Shown here in pieces: positions 17,928-26,549 of a stretch of 51,135 nucleotides of DNA. Below the pieces are notes generated by a model. The model had not been told where the DNA came from. It ran no database searches and saw only the letters and a list, made by a program, of their open reading frames with translations. The stretch comes from an uncultured Sterolibacterium sp. GTDB taxonomy: Bacteria > Pseudomonadota > Gammaproteobacteria > Burkholderiales > Rhodocyclaceae. The translations under genes were made by a program, and so were the position numbers. The stretch lies in assembly GCA_903832735.1 (NCBI GenBank), contig CAILCO010000068.1, positions 1 through 51,135 on the forward strand, written 5' to 3'. Numbering within the stretch: the stretch's first letter is position 1; every line of letters starts with the position of its first letter.

Positions 17928-20900
17928 CACGGCTCCACCTCGCCACGGGCGGCCGCTTCCGCGCGCTGCCGATCGACCCGTTTGCCCTGCTCGGAGAACA
18001 GATCGATCAGCACCGGCAGGACGATGAGGATCAGCACCGGCGCCAGCAGGATGCCGCCGACGACCACCAGGGCGAGCGGCTTTTGCACCTGGGAGCCGAT
18101 GCCGGTGGATAGCGCCGCCGGTACCAGGCCGACGCAGGCGATGACGCAGGTCATCACCACCGGCCGCATCTGTACCTGGCAGGTGCGCCGGATGGCCTCG
18201 CTGCGCGACATGCCGCCGTCGAGGTTCTGGTTGAAGTAGGAGAGCACGATGATGCCATCCATGGCGGCGATGCCGAACAGCGCGACGAAGCCGATGGCGG
18301 CCGAGACGCTGAAGGCCGTGCCGGTCAGAAACAGCGCGAAGATGCCACCGACCAGCGCCATCGGTATGACGCTGGCGGCCAGCAGCACATCCGCGAAGTT
18401 GCCGAAATTCACATAGAGCAGGATGCAGATCAGGGCGATGCTGATCGGCACGACGATGGCCAGTCGGGACAGCGCATCCTTCAGGTTGCCGAATTCCCCG
18501 ACCCACTCGACCCGGTAACCGCCGGGCAGTTTGACCTGCTCGGCGACCTTGCGCTGCGCCTCCAGCACGGCGCCGCCCAAGTCGCGTCCGCGCACGCTGA
18601 ACTTGATCGGAATATAGCGTTCCTGCTGCTCGCGGTAAATGAAGGAAGCGCCGGAAACCAGGCGGATGTCGGCGATTTCAGCCAAGGGCACCGGGACGAT
18701 GCCGCCATTGGGGTTCGCAACGCCGACGGTGATGCGCCCGATGGCGTCGATGCTGCCGCGATATTGCGGCGCCAGGCGGACGACGATAGGGAAGTGCCGG
18801 TCGCTGCCCGGTTCGAACAGGTCGCCGGGCGACTGGCCGCCGATGGCCGCCTGGATGGTGGCGTTGATGTCGCCGGGCATCAGTCCGTAGCGGGCAGCGC
18901 GGACGCGATCCACGTTTATCCTCACGGTCGGTTGGCCGAGCGAGGCGAAGACGGACAGATCGGTGATGCCGGACACCGTCTGCATCACTTCCTTGATCCG
19001 TTGTGCGGACTTCTCCAGCGCTTCCAGGTCGTTGCCGAAAAGCTTGATCGAATTTTCGCCCTTGACCCCCGACGCCGCCTCCTCGACGTTGTCCTGGATG
19101 TACTGGGAGAAGTTGAACTCGACGCCGGGAAACTTCGTGGTCAGCGCCTGGGTCATCTGCTCGGTCAGCTTCTCCTTGTCGACGCTCTGCGGCCAGGCGG
19201 CGGCTGGTTTCAGCGGCACGAAGAACTCGGCGTTGAAGAAACCGGTGGCGTCGGTTCCGTCGTCGGGACGGCCATGCTGCGAGACCACCGTCTCCACTTC
19301 CGGAAAGTCCTTGATGATCCGGCGCATGCTGTTGACATAGCTCTCGCCCTCGTCCAGGGAGATCGACGGGGGCATGGTGGCGCGTATCCAGAGGTTGCCC
19401 TCCTCCAGCTTGGGCAGGAACTCCAGACCGAGGCCGCGCGCCGCGAGCGCGGCCAGGACCAGGAGCAGTAGCGCCCCGGCCAGGGTGGCGCGGCGGTGGC
19501 TCAAGGCGAACTCGACCGCCGGCGTATAGACGCGGCGCAGCCAGCGAGCAACGAAGGTTTCGCGCTCTTCCTCTTCATGGGCTCTGAGCAGGAAGGAACT
19601 CAGCGCCGGCGACACGGTGAACGTGGCGATCAGGCCGCCGGCGATGGCGTAGGCGTAGGTCTTGGCCATCGGGCCGAAGATGTGGCCTTCGATGCCTGAG
19701 AGGGTGAACAGCGGCACGAATCCGGCGATGATGATCGCTGCCGAAAAGACGATCGCGCGATTGACCTCGGTGGCCGAGTTGGCAATGATCCCGAACTTGC
19801 CCTGCAGGCCGACCGTGGTGCGCAGCCGATGCAGCATGGGTTCGCTGTCATGGCGTTGCGCCGCGTTCTGTGACAGGTGGCGGAAGATGTTCTCAACCAT
19901 GATCACCGAGGCATCGACGACCAGGCCGAAATCGATGGCGCCGACGGAGAGCAGATTGGCCGACTCGCCCATCGCCACCATCAGGGCGATGGCGAAGGAC
20001 AGGGCGAACGGGATGGTCGCGGCGACGATCAGGGCGCTGCGCAGATTGCCGAGGAAGGCCCACTGCAGCAGGAAGATCAGCGCCACGCCGAAGAACATGT
20101 TGTGCAGCACCGTGTGCGTGGTGGTGGTGATCAGGTCGGTACGGTCGTAGATGCGCTTGATGCGCACGCCGGGCGGCAGGATGTTGGAGTTGTTGATCTT
20201 GTGCACTTCCGCCTTGACTCGCGCGATGGTCGGCATGCTCTCCTCGCCGCGGCGCATCAGGACGATGCCTTCGACGACATCGTCGTCGTCGTCGTGGCCG
20301 GCGATGCCCAGTCGCGGCTGGTTGCCGACACGCACCGTGGCGACATCGCCGACGAGAATCGGCGCGCCTTTGTTGGAAGCCAGCATGGTGTTGCGGATAT
20401 CGTCGATGGAATGGATCTGGCCGACGCCACGCACCACTGCCGCCTGGGATCCGATGTTGACCGTCTGGCCGCCGACATTGACGTTGCTGTTGCCCAGGAT
20501 CTGCAGCACCTGCTGCAGGGTCATGCCGCTGGCGGTGAGTTTGCCCACGTCGATGGTGATCTCGTAGGTCTTGGTCTTGCCGCCCCAGCCATTCACATCG
20601 ATGACCCCCGGCACGGCCTTGAAGCGGCGCTGCAGCACCCAGTCCTGGACAGTCTTGAGGTCGGTCACCGAAAAGCCCGGGGGACCGACGACGCGGTAGC
20701 GGTAGATTTCACCGATCGGGCTCGACGGCGATATTTGCGGCTGCACGCCGTTAGGCAGCGGCGGCAGCTGGGACAGGCGGTTGAACACCCACTGTTCGGC
20801 CTGCTGGTAGGTGAAGTCGTAGGTAAATTGCAGCTTGACGTCGGACAGGCCGAACAGGGAAATGGTCCGGATCGCATTGACATGCGGAATCCCGGCCATC

Positions 20901-21112
20901 TGCACTTCGATCGGGATGGTGATGTAGCGCTCCATCTCCTCCGCCGACAGGCCGGGACTCTGGGCGATGATGTCGACCAGCGGCGGCACCGGGTCGGGGT
21001 AGGCCTCGATGTTCAGCCGGAGGAAGCTGACGACGCCGGCGCCGAGGACGGCTACCAGCATGATGGCGATGAACACGCGCTGCTTCAGCGCGAACTCGAC
21101 GATGCGGTTCAA
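17927..21112 (-). CDS. Heavy-metal efflux RND transporter (CzcA/CusA family)
   Basis: A 1061-residue inner-membrane proton-driven pump of the HME-RND family, which exports divalent or monovalent metal ions together with the membrane-fusion and outer-membrane partners here. Family marks: N-terminal helix then RLNIEAYPDPVPPLVDI; VEGIVLMRRGEE; helix 4 GAIDFGLVVDASVIMVENI with the proton-relay Asp; and C-terminal FGIAAMDGIIVLSYFNQN. Helix 4 has VVDASV where many CzcA proteins have IVDGAV. A run of five Asp residues (GHDDDDDVVEG) comes from repeated GTC triplets near 20280-20295. The substrate metal cannot be fixed from sequence alone. Confidence 0.93.
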   Translation of the reverse strand: MNRIVEFALKQRVFIAIMLVAVLGAGVVSFLRLNIEAYPDPVPPLVDIIAQSPGLSAEEMERYITIPIEVQMAGIPHVNAIRTISLFGLSDVKLQFTYDFTYQQAEQWVFNRLSQLPPLPNGVQPQISPSSPIGEIYRYRVVGPPGFSVTDLKTVQDWVLQRRFKAVPGVIDVNGWGGKTKTYEITIDVGKLTASGMTLQQVLQILGNSNVNVGGQTVNIGSQAAVVRGVGQIHSIDDIRNTMLASNKGAPILVGDVATVRVGNQPRLGIAGHDDDDDVVEGIVLMRRGEESMPTIARVKAEVHKINNSNILPPGVRIKRIYDRTDLITTTTHTVLHNMFFGVALIFLLQWAFLGNLRSALIVAATIPFALSFAIALMVAMGESANLLSVGAIDFGLVVDASVIMVENIFRHLSQNAAQRHDSEPMLHRLRTTVGLQGKFGIIANSATEVNRAIVFSAAIIIAGFVPLFTLSGIEGHIFGPMAKTYAYAIAGGLIATFTVSPALSSFLLRAHEEEERETFVARWLRRVYTPAVEFALSHRRATLAGALLLLVLAALAARGLGLEFLPKLEEGNLWIRATMPPSISLDEGESYVNSMRRIIKDFPEVETVVSQHGRPDDGTDATGFFNAEFFVPLKPAAAWPQSVDKEKLTEQMTQALTTKFPGVEFNFSQYIQDNVEEAASGVKGENSIKLFGNDLEALEKSAQRIKEVMQTVSGITDLSVFASLGQPTVRINVDRVRAARYGLMPGDINATIQAAIGGQSPGDLFEPGSDRHFPIVVRLAPQYRGSIDAIGRITVGVANPNGGIVPVPLAEIADIRLVSGASFIYREQQERYIPIKFSVRGRDLGGAVLEAQRKVAEQVKLPGGYRVEWVGEFGNLKDALSRLAIVVPISIALICILLYVNFGNFADVLLAASVIPMALVGGIFALFLTGTAFSVSAAIGFVALFGIAAMDGIIVLSYFNQNLDGGMSRSEAIRRTCQVQMRPVVMTCVIACVGLVPAALSTGIGSQVQKPLALVVVGGILLAPVLILIVLPVLIDLFSEQGKRVDRQRAEAAARGEVEP

Positions 21113-21115
21113 GGC

Positions 21116-22315
21116 CTAGTCGCTCCCGGCCGCGCGGTCCATGAACAGCGTGCCCGCGGTCACGATCCGTTCGCCGGCTTTGAGTCCGGAGGTGATCTCG
21201 ACCAGGCCATCGCGGCTGCGGCCGGCGCGCACATTGCGAGCAGCGATGCTGCCATCCTGTCCGGCGACGAAGACGCGCGTGCTTTCCCCTTCATAGACGA
21301 GGGCACTTTGCGGCACCGCGGCTGCCAGAACGGCATCGCTGGTGGCGATGGAAAAGCTGGCGAACATCTGCGGCTTCAATTCGCCTTGAGGATTGTGCAC
21401 TTCGGCGCGCACCGGCAGACGATGCGTGACCGGATCGACGGCGCTTCCGACCCAGCTGATTCTGGCCTTGAAGGTCTTGCCGGGCAATGCCAGCACGGTG
21501 ACCTCGGCCGGCTGGCCGACGCGCAACGCCGGGGCATCGCTCTCGCGCACGTTGGCGATCAGCCAGACGGTCGACAGATCGGCGATGGTGAATACCGGGT
21601 TCGAGGCGCCGCCGGCGGCGCTGGTCAGGTACTGGCCGACGCCGGCCTGACGCTGGGTGACCGTGCCCTTGATGGGCGCGCTCACCAGGGCCTCGGTGAC
21701 ACCGCTGGATGCCTTTTCCAGGGCGTCGATTTCCGCATCGCTCTTGCCCAGGATGCGCAGCCGGCCGCGGGCCGCGGTGAGCGTCGCTTCAGCGGCGACG
21801 AGATCGGACTGCGCCTGACGCCAGTCTTTCTGCGCAGCGGCGCCCGCGTCGTGCAGCTCGTGCTGGCGCTTTTCGGTGGCCCGCGCGGTATCCACGCCGG
21901 CCTTGGCTGTCGTCAGGTCGCTCTGGCCCTGGACGAATTCGGAAGCTTCGATCGCCATCAGCGGATCGCCCTTCTTGACCACGTCGCCCAGCTTTGCGAT
22001 CAGGCGGCTGACTCGTCCCGAGTAGGGTGAAAACACCGGCGTGAGGGCGTCGTCGTTGAAGGCGATATTGCCGTCCGTGGTCAAGGTGCTGCGGAAGGCC
22101 AAGGTCTTCACCGCGGCCACCTTGAGCCCGGCCCATTGTTCCTGGGTGGGCTTGAAAATCGCCGCAGTCGGCTTCACGGCAGCGGGTCGATTCCCGGTCG
22201 GACTCGGGCGCAGCAGTTCCCGCCCGCCAAAAAACAGGGCGATCAGGATGATCAGGATCGGCAAAGCCCATCGGCTAAGCGAGCGCGTGGAAGAGGTTCG
22301 CATGTCGTTGCTCAT
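21116..22315 (-). CDS. RND efflux membrane-fusion protein (CzcB/CusB family)
   Basis: A 399-residue periplasmic adaptor. The N-terminus has an uncleaved membrane anchor (WALPILIILIALFFGG) with no lipobox. A barrel-sandwich (biotinyl-lipoyl-like) segment (VFSPYSGRVSRLIAKLGDVV and later VSAPIKGTVTQRQAGVGQYL) surrounds a helical hairpin, and a beta-barrel domain ends with TVLALPGKTFKARISWVG. It is the first gene of the efflux operon, 3 bases from the pump gene. An internal ATG four codons in is an alternative start. It is divergent from the response-regulator gene, as metal-sensing two-component genes often are. Confidence 0.92.
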   Translation of the reverse strand: MSNDMRTSSTRSLSRWALPILIILIALFFGGRELLRPSPTGNRPAAVKPTAAIFKPTQEQWAGLKVAAVKTLAFRSTLTTDGNIAFNDDALTPVFSPYSGRVSRLIAKLGDVVKKGDPLMAIEASEFVQGQSDLTTAKAGVDTARATEKRQHELHDAGAAAQKDWRQAQSDLVAAEATLTAARGRLRILGKSDAEIDALEKASSGVTEALVSAPIKGTVTQRQAGVGQYLTSAAGGASNPVFTIADLSTVWLIANVRESDAPALRVGQPAEVTVLALPGKTFKARISWVGSAVDPVTHRLPVRAEVHNPQGELKPQMFASFSIATSDAVLAAAVPQSALVYEGESTRVFVAGQDGSIAARNVRAGRSRDGLVEITSGLKAGERIVTAGTLFMDRAAGSD

Positions 22316-22403
22316 TGGGCTTAAGCGCTATCGGCACAATGCCATGAAAGCATGAGAAGGCGCGATAATAGCCTAACCAACCTTTCTCCAAGCTTTCCGA
22401 ACG

Positions 22404-23084
22404 ATGACCCTGCACCTGCTTCTGGTCGAAGACGATGCGCCGCTCGCCGATGGTCTGGCCAACTCACTGCGCCAGTCGGGCTACAGCGTCGACTGGAGCG
22501 CCAACGGCAGAGCCGCCGATGCGGCGCTGATGACGCGGGAATACGATCTCGTCATCCTTGACCTGAGCCTGCCCGGGCTCGATGGTTTCGAGGTGCTGCG
22601 CCGGCTGCGTGCGCAGAACAAGCCCTTGCCGGTGCTGATCCTGTCGGCACGGGACGCCAGCGCCGAACGGGTACGCGGGCTCGATTCGGGCGCCGACGAT
22701 TACCTCACCAAGCCTTTCGACCTGGAGGAACTGGAGGCGCGGGTGCGCGCCCTGATCCGGCGCAGTCAGGGCATCGCCAGCGCCGTCGTCGGCTGCGCGG
22801 GTCTGTCTCTCGATACCAAGGCGCGCCGCGTCCTGAACAAGGGCGAGGCAGTCGAACTGACCGGCCGCGAATACGCGCTCCTGGAACTCCTGGTGCTGCG
22901 TGCCGGCCATGTCGTCAGCAAGCAGCAGATCGCCGAGAGTCTGTGCGAGTGGGGCGATGAGATCAGCACCGGGGCGATCGAGATTCACATCCACCGCGTG
23001 CGCAAGAAGATCGACGGCGCCGGCGTCGCATTGCGTACCCTGCGCGGTTTCGGCTACATGCTGGAGACCCAGACGGATGCCTAG
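22404..23084 (+). CDS. OmpR/PhoB-family response regulator
   Basis: A 226-residue two-component regulator. The receiver domain has acidic DD near the start (LLVEDDAPLA), phospho-acceptor Asp51 in VILDLSLPG, the Thr/Ser switch in ILSARD and Lys in DYLTKPFDLEE. The C-terminal winged helix includes LTGREYALLELLV and IEIHIHRVRKKI. The pattern is QseB/PmrA/TctD-like. It is divergent from the metal efflux operon and sits 36 bases before its kinase, so the efflux genes are the likely target; this is not shown directly. GATAAT at 22364-22369 is a possible -10. Confidence 0.93.
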   Translation: MTLHLLLVEDDAPLADGLANSLRQSGYSVDWSANGRAADAALMTREYDLVILDLSLPGLDGFEVLRRLRAQNKPLPVLILSARDASAERVRGLDSGADDYLTKPFDLEELEARVRALIRRSQGIASAVVGCAGLSLDTKARRVLNKGEAVELTGREYALLELLVLRAGHVVSKQQIAESLCEWGDEISTGAIEIHIHRVRKKIDGAGVALRTLRGFGYMLETQTDA

Positions 23085-23120
23085 CGTGAAATTCATCATG
23101 CGCGGTGGCTCATCGGAGCC

Positions 23121-24488
23121 ATGAGCCTTAGCTTGCGCAACGAGCTGCTGCGGCGCTTGCTGGTGCCGATGTGCGCCGTGCTGCTGGTCAGCGGGGTGCT
23201 GAGCTACGTGCTGGCGTCGGGATTTTCCCGGGCCAGTTACGACCACTCGCTGCTCGAAGCGGCGCGCGACGTGGCCGAGCAGGTCAAGGTAGTGGACAAA
23301 GTGGCCAGCATCGACCTGCCGCGCGCGGCGATCGAGATGCTCGAGGCGGACGGCGAGGATCACGTCCATTACCAGGTTGTCAGCAGGCGTCTCGGGACTA
23401 TCGCAGGCGATGCCGCATTGCCCTTGCCGTTGCTTGACGAGCCAGGTGACGCACCGGTGTTCTACGACTCGCGCATGCACGGCGACGCCGTTCGGGTGGT
23501 GTCTTTGCCGGTGGTGGGTCTGGCGACCGACGATAAGCTCACGGTGCGCGTTGCCGAGACGCGGCATAAGCGCGAGGCGATGACCGACGACATCGTGATG
23601 GCGACGGTCGTGCCGCAGTTGCTGTTGATCGTTTTGGCCGCACTGGCCATCTGGGGCGGCGTCCGTGCTGGTCTATCGCCGCTGGAACGGCTGGCGCGGA
23701 CGGTCGATTCGCGGGCGCGCGACGATCAGACGCAGTTGCCGGTCGATGACGTGCCGCGCGAAGCGAAGCCCCTGATCGATGCCTTCAACGGGTTGCTGGT
23801 ACGTCTGGGCGTGGTGCTCGATGCGCAGCAGCGTTTCATTGCCGACGCCGCCCATCAGTTGCGCACGCCGCTGGCGGCGCTCAAGGTGCAACTCGAGCGC
23901 GCGCTACGCGAACGCGATCCGGAATTGCACCAGCAGGCGCTGCAGCAAGTCGTCGAATCGGTCGAGCGCAGCGCCCGCCTGTCCAACCAGCTGCTGCTGC
24001 TGGCGCGCGCCGAGCCCGGCGTCAGCAGCCGTCATTTCGCCCGGCTAGACTTGCGCCAGCTGGCTTTCGATGTCGGCAGCCTGTGGGTGCCGCGGGCCCT
24101 GCAGGGCGGTCGCGACCTGGGCTTTGCCGGTGCCGAGACGCCGGTCTGGGTGGACGGCGACGCCGTGCTCCTTGGCGAGTTGATCAACAATCTGCTCGAT
24201 AACGCCCTGCGTTACGGCGGCACGCTGATCACGCTGCGGGTTGAGGACGGGGTTGCGCCGCTCCTGGTCGTCGAGGACAATGGCGCGGGCATTCCGGAGT
24301 CGGAGCGGGAGCGGGTGTTCGAACGCTTCCATCGCGTTCCGGGCAGCGACGGCGGAGGCTCCGGGCTGGGTCTGGCGATCGTCCGCGAGATTGCCTTGAA
24401 TCACGGCGCCAGGGTGATTCTCGAGTCGCCCAAAGGCGGCGGTACGCGTGTCACGCTCTGCTTCCCGCCGACGCCAGGGCAATCTTGA
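23121..24488 (+). CDS. Sensor histidine kinase (QseC/TctE type)
   Basis: A 455-residue membrane kinase. Helix 1 is near residues 14-33 and helix 2 near 160-178 (VVPQLLLIVLAALAIWGGV), enclosing a periplasmic domain of about 125 residues of the 2CSK_N type. A HAMP-like linker leads to the phospho-acceptor His in DAAHQLRTPLAAL, then N-box LINNLLDNALRYGG, G1 DNGAGIP, F-box VFERFHRVPG and G2 GSGLGLAIV. All catalytic boxes are intact. CGGAG precedes ATG 23121. It presumably phosphorylates the adjacent regulator. No clear metal-binding cluster stands out in the sensor part, so the signal is unknown. Confidence 0.93.
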   Translation: MSLSLRNELLRRLLVPMCAVLLVSGVLSYVLASGFSRASYDHSLLEAARDVAEQVKVVDKVASIDLPRAAIEMLEADGEDHVHYQVVSRRLGTIAGDAALPLPLLDEPGDAPVFYDSRMHGDAVRVVSLPVVGLATDDKLTVRVAETRHKREAMTDDIVMATVVPQLLLIVLAALAIWGGVRAGLSPLERLARTVDSRARDDQTQLPVDDVPREAKPLIDAFNGLLVRLGVVLDAQQRFIADAAHQLRTPLAALKVQLERALRERDPELHQQALQQVVESVERSARLSNQLLLLARAEPGVSSRHFARLDLRQLAFDVGSLWVPRALQGGRDLGFAGAETPVWVDGDAVLLGELINNLLDNALRYGGTLITLRVEDGVAPLLVVEDNGAGIPESERERVFERFHRVPGSDGGGSGLGLAIVREIALNHGARVILESPKGGGTRVTLCFPPTPGQS

Positions 24489-24525
24489 CGGCCGTCAAGG
24501 CGGCGTCGGCAGCGACGTTTAGGAT
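24485..24525 (+). promoter_or_regulatory. Fnr/FixK-type box and -10 for the hemerythrin operon
   Basis: TTGACGGCCGTCAA at 24485-24498 is a perfect 14-base palindrome of the TTGA-N6-TCAA type and overlaps the kinase stop codon. TAGGAT at 24520-24525 (four of six) predicts a start near 24532, about 40 bases from the box centre, which fits class II activation. The C and G at positions 5 and 10 differ from the strict Fnr consensus. Confidence 0.65.
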
Positions 24526-24563
24526 GGCATCACCGTTTTACTTCGTCACTTCAGGAACCAGCC

Positions 24564-25016
24564 ATGAGCCTGCCCACGCAAATCCTTCCCGATCACCACC
24601 ACCATTGCGACGATCTTTTCGTCGCCGCCGAGGACGCTGTCGCGCGCGGCGACTGGACCGATGCGGCGGCCGCTTACGGCCGCTTCGAGAGCCAGATGCT
24701 GGCGCACTTCGAGGCCGAGGAGTCGTTGCTCTTTCCCGCCTTCGAGGCGGCCACCGGCATGAGCGACGGCCCGACGCGGATGATGCGCCATGAACACGAC
24801 CAGATGCGTGCGCTCCTTGCTCAACTGGCCATGGCCAGCGCCGCCCACGATGGAGAAACATACGCCGGCGTCGCGGAGACGCTGCTGATGCTGATCCAGC
24901 AGCACAACATGAAAGAGGAAAACATTCTTTACCCGATGTGCGATCAGGCGCTGGGCGCCGGCGCGGAGCAGGTCGGAAATGAATTGTCCGCTTTCCTGGG
25001 GACGCGGCATGCCTGA
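24564..25016 (+). CDS. Hemerythrin-domain protein
   Basis: A 150-residue four-helix-bundle protein with a probable non-heme diiron site. Candidate ligands: His11-14 in LPDHHHHCDD, His48 and Glu52 in the H-x3-E of LAHFEAEES, His76 to Asp79 in RHEHDQM, and His114 and Glu118 in QQHNMKEENILYP. Bacterial hemerythrins bind O2 or NO, or deliver iron for Fe-S repair. It has no signal peptide and is cytoplasmic. AGGA precedes ATG 24564. It overlaps the DUF2249 gene by 8 bases and lies behind an Fnr-type site, so it is likely made at low oxygen or under nitrosative stress. Confidence 0.9.
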   Translation: MSLPTQILPDHHHHCDDLFVAAEDAVARGDWTDAAAAYGRFESQMLAHFEAEESLLFPAFEAATGMSDGPTRMMRHEHDQMRALLAQLAMASAAHDGETYAGVAETLLMLIQQHNMKEENILYPMCDQALGAGAEQVGNELSAFLGTRHA

Positions 25017-25236
25017 GCCGCGCGTCGTCGACGGCCGCGACCTGTTGCCGCCGGAACCGCTGGAACTGACCATGGCCGCGCTGGAAACGCTGCCGCCAGG
25101 TGAGGAACTGCTGGTGCTGCTGTATTGCCAGCCGCATCCACTGTATGCCATCCTCGATCAGAACGGCTATCGCTACCGCGCCGAACTGCGTCCCGACGGT
25201 ACCAACGAAATCCGCATCAGCAAGCGCCCGAGTTGA
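25009..25236 (+). CDS. DUF2249 domain protein (TusA-like fold)
   Basis: A 75-residue protein. The opening VVDGRDLLPPEPLELTMAAL matches the DUF2249 pattern (V-D-x-R-x-L-P-P-x-P), and LLYCQPHPLYAILDQNGYRY resembles the TusA/SirA-like second half. The family is often found next to hemerythrin or cupin domains in denitrification and NO-related loci; its chemistry is not established. ATG 25009 is inside the end of the hemerythrin gene, and the stop overlaps the next gene by one base. The three genes are clearly one translationally coupled unit. Confidence 0.85.
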   Translation: MPEPRVVDGRDLLPPEPLELTMAALETLPPGEELLVLLYCQPHPLYAILDQNGYRYRAELRPDGTNEIRISKRPS

Positions 25237-26549
25237 TGCAGCCCACCCTGTCGTTCGAGCAGGCGCCGCCGATTTCGGTGCCTTATCGCTTCTTCCTCAC
25301 CGCGCCCTTGTTCGGCGCGGTCGCGGGACTGCTCCTGGCCTGGTTCGGGCCGGCTGCACTGGCCTCGCGCTGGTCGGCAGGCGCCCTGGCGATGACCCAT
25401 CTCCTCGTCGTCGATTTCATGCTGCAGGCGATGTGCGGGGCGCTGCTGCAATTCGTCGCGGTGGCCGCTGGCGCCAACGTCTGGCGGCCGCAGCTGGTGG
25501 CGGCGGTGGTTCATCCCCTGATTACGGCGGGGGCGGTGTTCCTGGCCTCTGCCTTCGTCCTGGAGCAGCCGCTGCTGTTCCTGATGGCCGCCGCCGTATT
25601 TTCCATCGCGCTCGGTTTCTTCCTCTCGGTGATGGCCGCGGCACTGCTGTTCACGCCGGCGCGCGGCATGACCATACACGTGCTGCGTTTCGCGGTGTTC
25701 GGATTGCTCGTGACGCTGCTGCTCGGCGTCACCCTCGCCTCTACTCTGGGCCTGCAGGCAAGCGGCTTGCCGCTGCTCCTCTTGATCAATGTTCATGTTG
25801 CCTGGGGCCTGGGCGGCTGGGCGCTGATGCTGGTCATCGGCGTGTCCTATCTGGTCGTGCCGATGTTCCAGCTGACGCCGCCTTATCCGGTCTGGCTGAC
25901 CCGTCTCTTGCCGGCGGGCCTGCTCCTGGTCTTGGGCTTATGGTCGCTGCAGCTCCTGGCGCCGCGGGGCGAAGCGCAAGCTTGGCAGACCACCGTGGCC
26001 AGCTTGGGCATGATGCTGGTTGGTGGCTATGCGCTCGCCACGCTCTGGTTGCAGTCGCGCAGGCGGCGTCGGCTCAGCGATGTCACCCTGGTCCTCTGGC
26101 GCGTTGCCATGCTCTCGCTCCTGGCCTTCGCCGCCTCCTGGCTGCTCATCGAGTTCCTGCCGGAACTCGGCGGGCACCCGCGCGCGGCGCTCTGGCTGGG
26201 CGTTCTGGCCTTGCCCGGGGTGTTCATCTCGGTCATCATCGGCATGCTCTACAAGATCATGCCCTTCCTGAACTGGCTGCATCTGCAGAGGATAGGCGAC
26301 CCCAGGCAGCCGCCGCCGAACATGAAGCAGATGATCCCGGAAGCTGCGATGCGCGGGCAGATGCGCCTGCATTTCGCCGCCTTGGGCCTGCTCCTCGCGG
26401 CTGTGCTCTGGCCGCCACTGGCGGCGCCTGCCGGACTGGTCTTTACTGCTTCCTGCCTCTGGCTGGAGTGGAATCTCGTCGGCGCGGTGCGGGTCTATGA
26501 GCGCTTCAGAGATCAAATTCTCGCAGCCGGCGCTGGTCGTGTATCGTGA
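25236..26549 (+). CDS. Polytopic membrane protein, NnrS/heme-copper oxidase subunit I-like
   Basis: A 437-residue protein with about 12 transmembrane helices. It begins ISVPYRFFLTAPLFGAVAG, reminiscent of NnrS. Histidines lie within helices in MTHLLVVDF, AAVVHPLITAG, MTIHVLRF and NVHVAWGLGGW. The helix that follows has IGVSYLVVPMFQLTPPYP, and a late one has IIGMLYKIMPFLNWLHL; such helix-borne histidines could ligate heme. The resemblance is from memory of the families, not a search. The start shares a base with the DUF2249 stop. Its 3' end overlaps the opposing regulator gene by 44 bases. Context suggests a role in NO tolerance or electron transfer, by inference. Confidence 0.75.
   Translation: MQPTLSFEQAPPISVPYRFFLTAPLFGAVAGLLLAWFGPAALASRWSAGALAMTHLLVVDFMLQAMCGALLQFVAVAAGANVWRPQLVAAVVHPLITAGAVFLASAFVLEQPLLFLMAAAVFSIALGFFLSVMAAALLFTPARGMTIHVLRFAVFGLLVTLLLGVTLASTLGLQASGLPLLLLINVHVAWGLGGWALMLVIGVSYLVVPMFQLTPPYPVWLTRLLPAGLLLVLGLWSLQLLAPRGEAQAWQTTVASLGMMLVGGYALATLWLQSRRRRRLSDVTLVLWRVAMLSLLAFAASWLLIEFLPELGGHPRAALWLGVLALPGVFISVIIGMLYKIMPFLNWLHLQRIGDPRQPPPNMKQMIPEAAMRGQMRLHFAALGLLLAAVLWPPLAAPAGLVFTASCLWLEWNLVGAVRVYERFRDQILAAGAGRVS

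Noticed and set aside
17928-18506. Long upstream extension of the outer-membrane lipoprotein gene
   Set aside because: It lies wholly inside the RND pump gene; the signal peptide and lipobox define the start at 17927.
19877-22030. Long plus-strand frame opposite the metal efflux genes
   Set aside because: Antisense shadow typical of high-GC coding DNA; the composition is low-complexity with many D, H, R and G residues, and the minus genes are certain.
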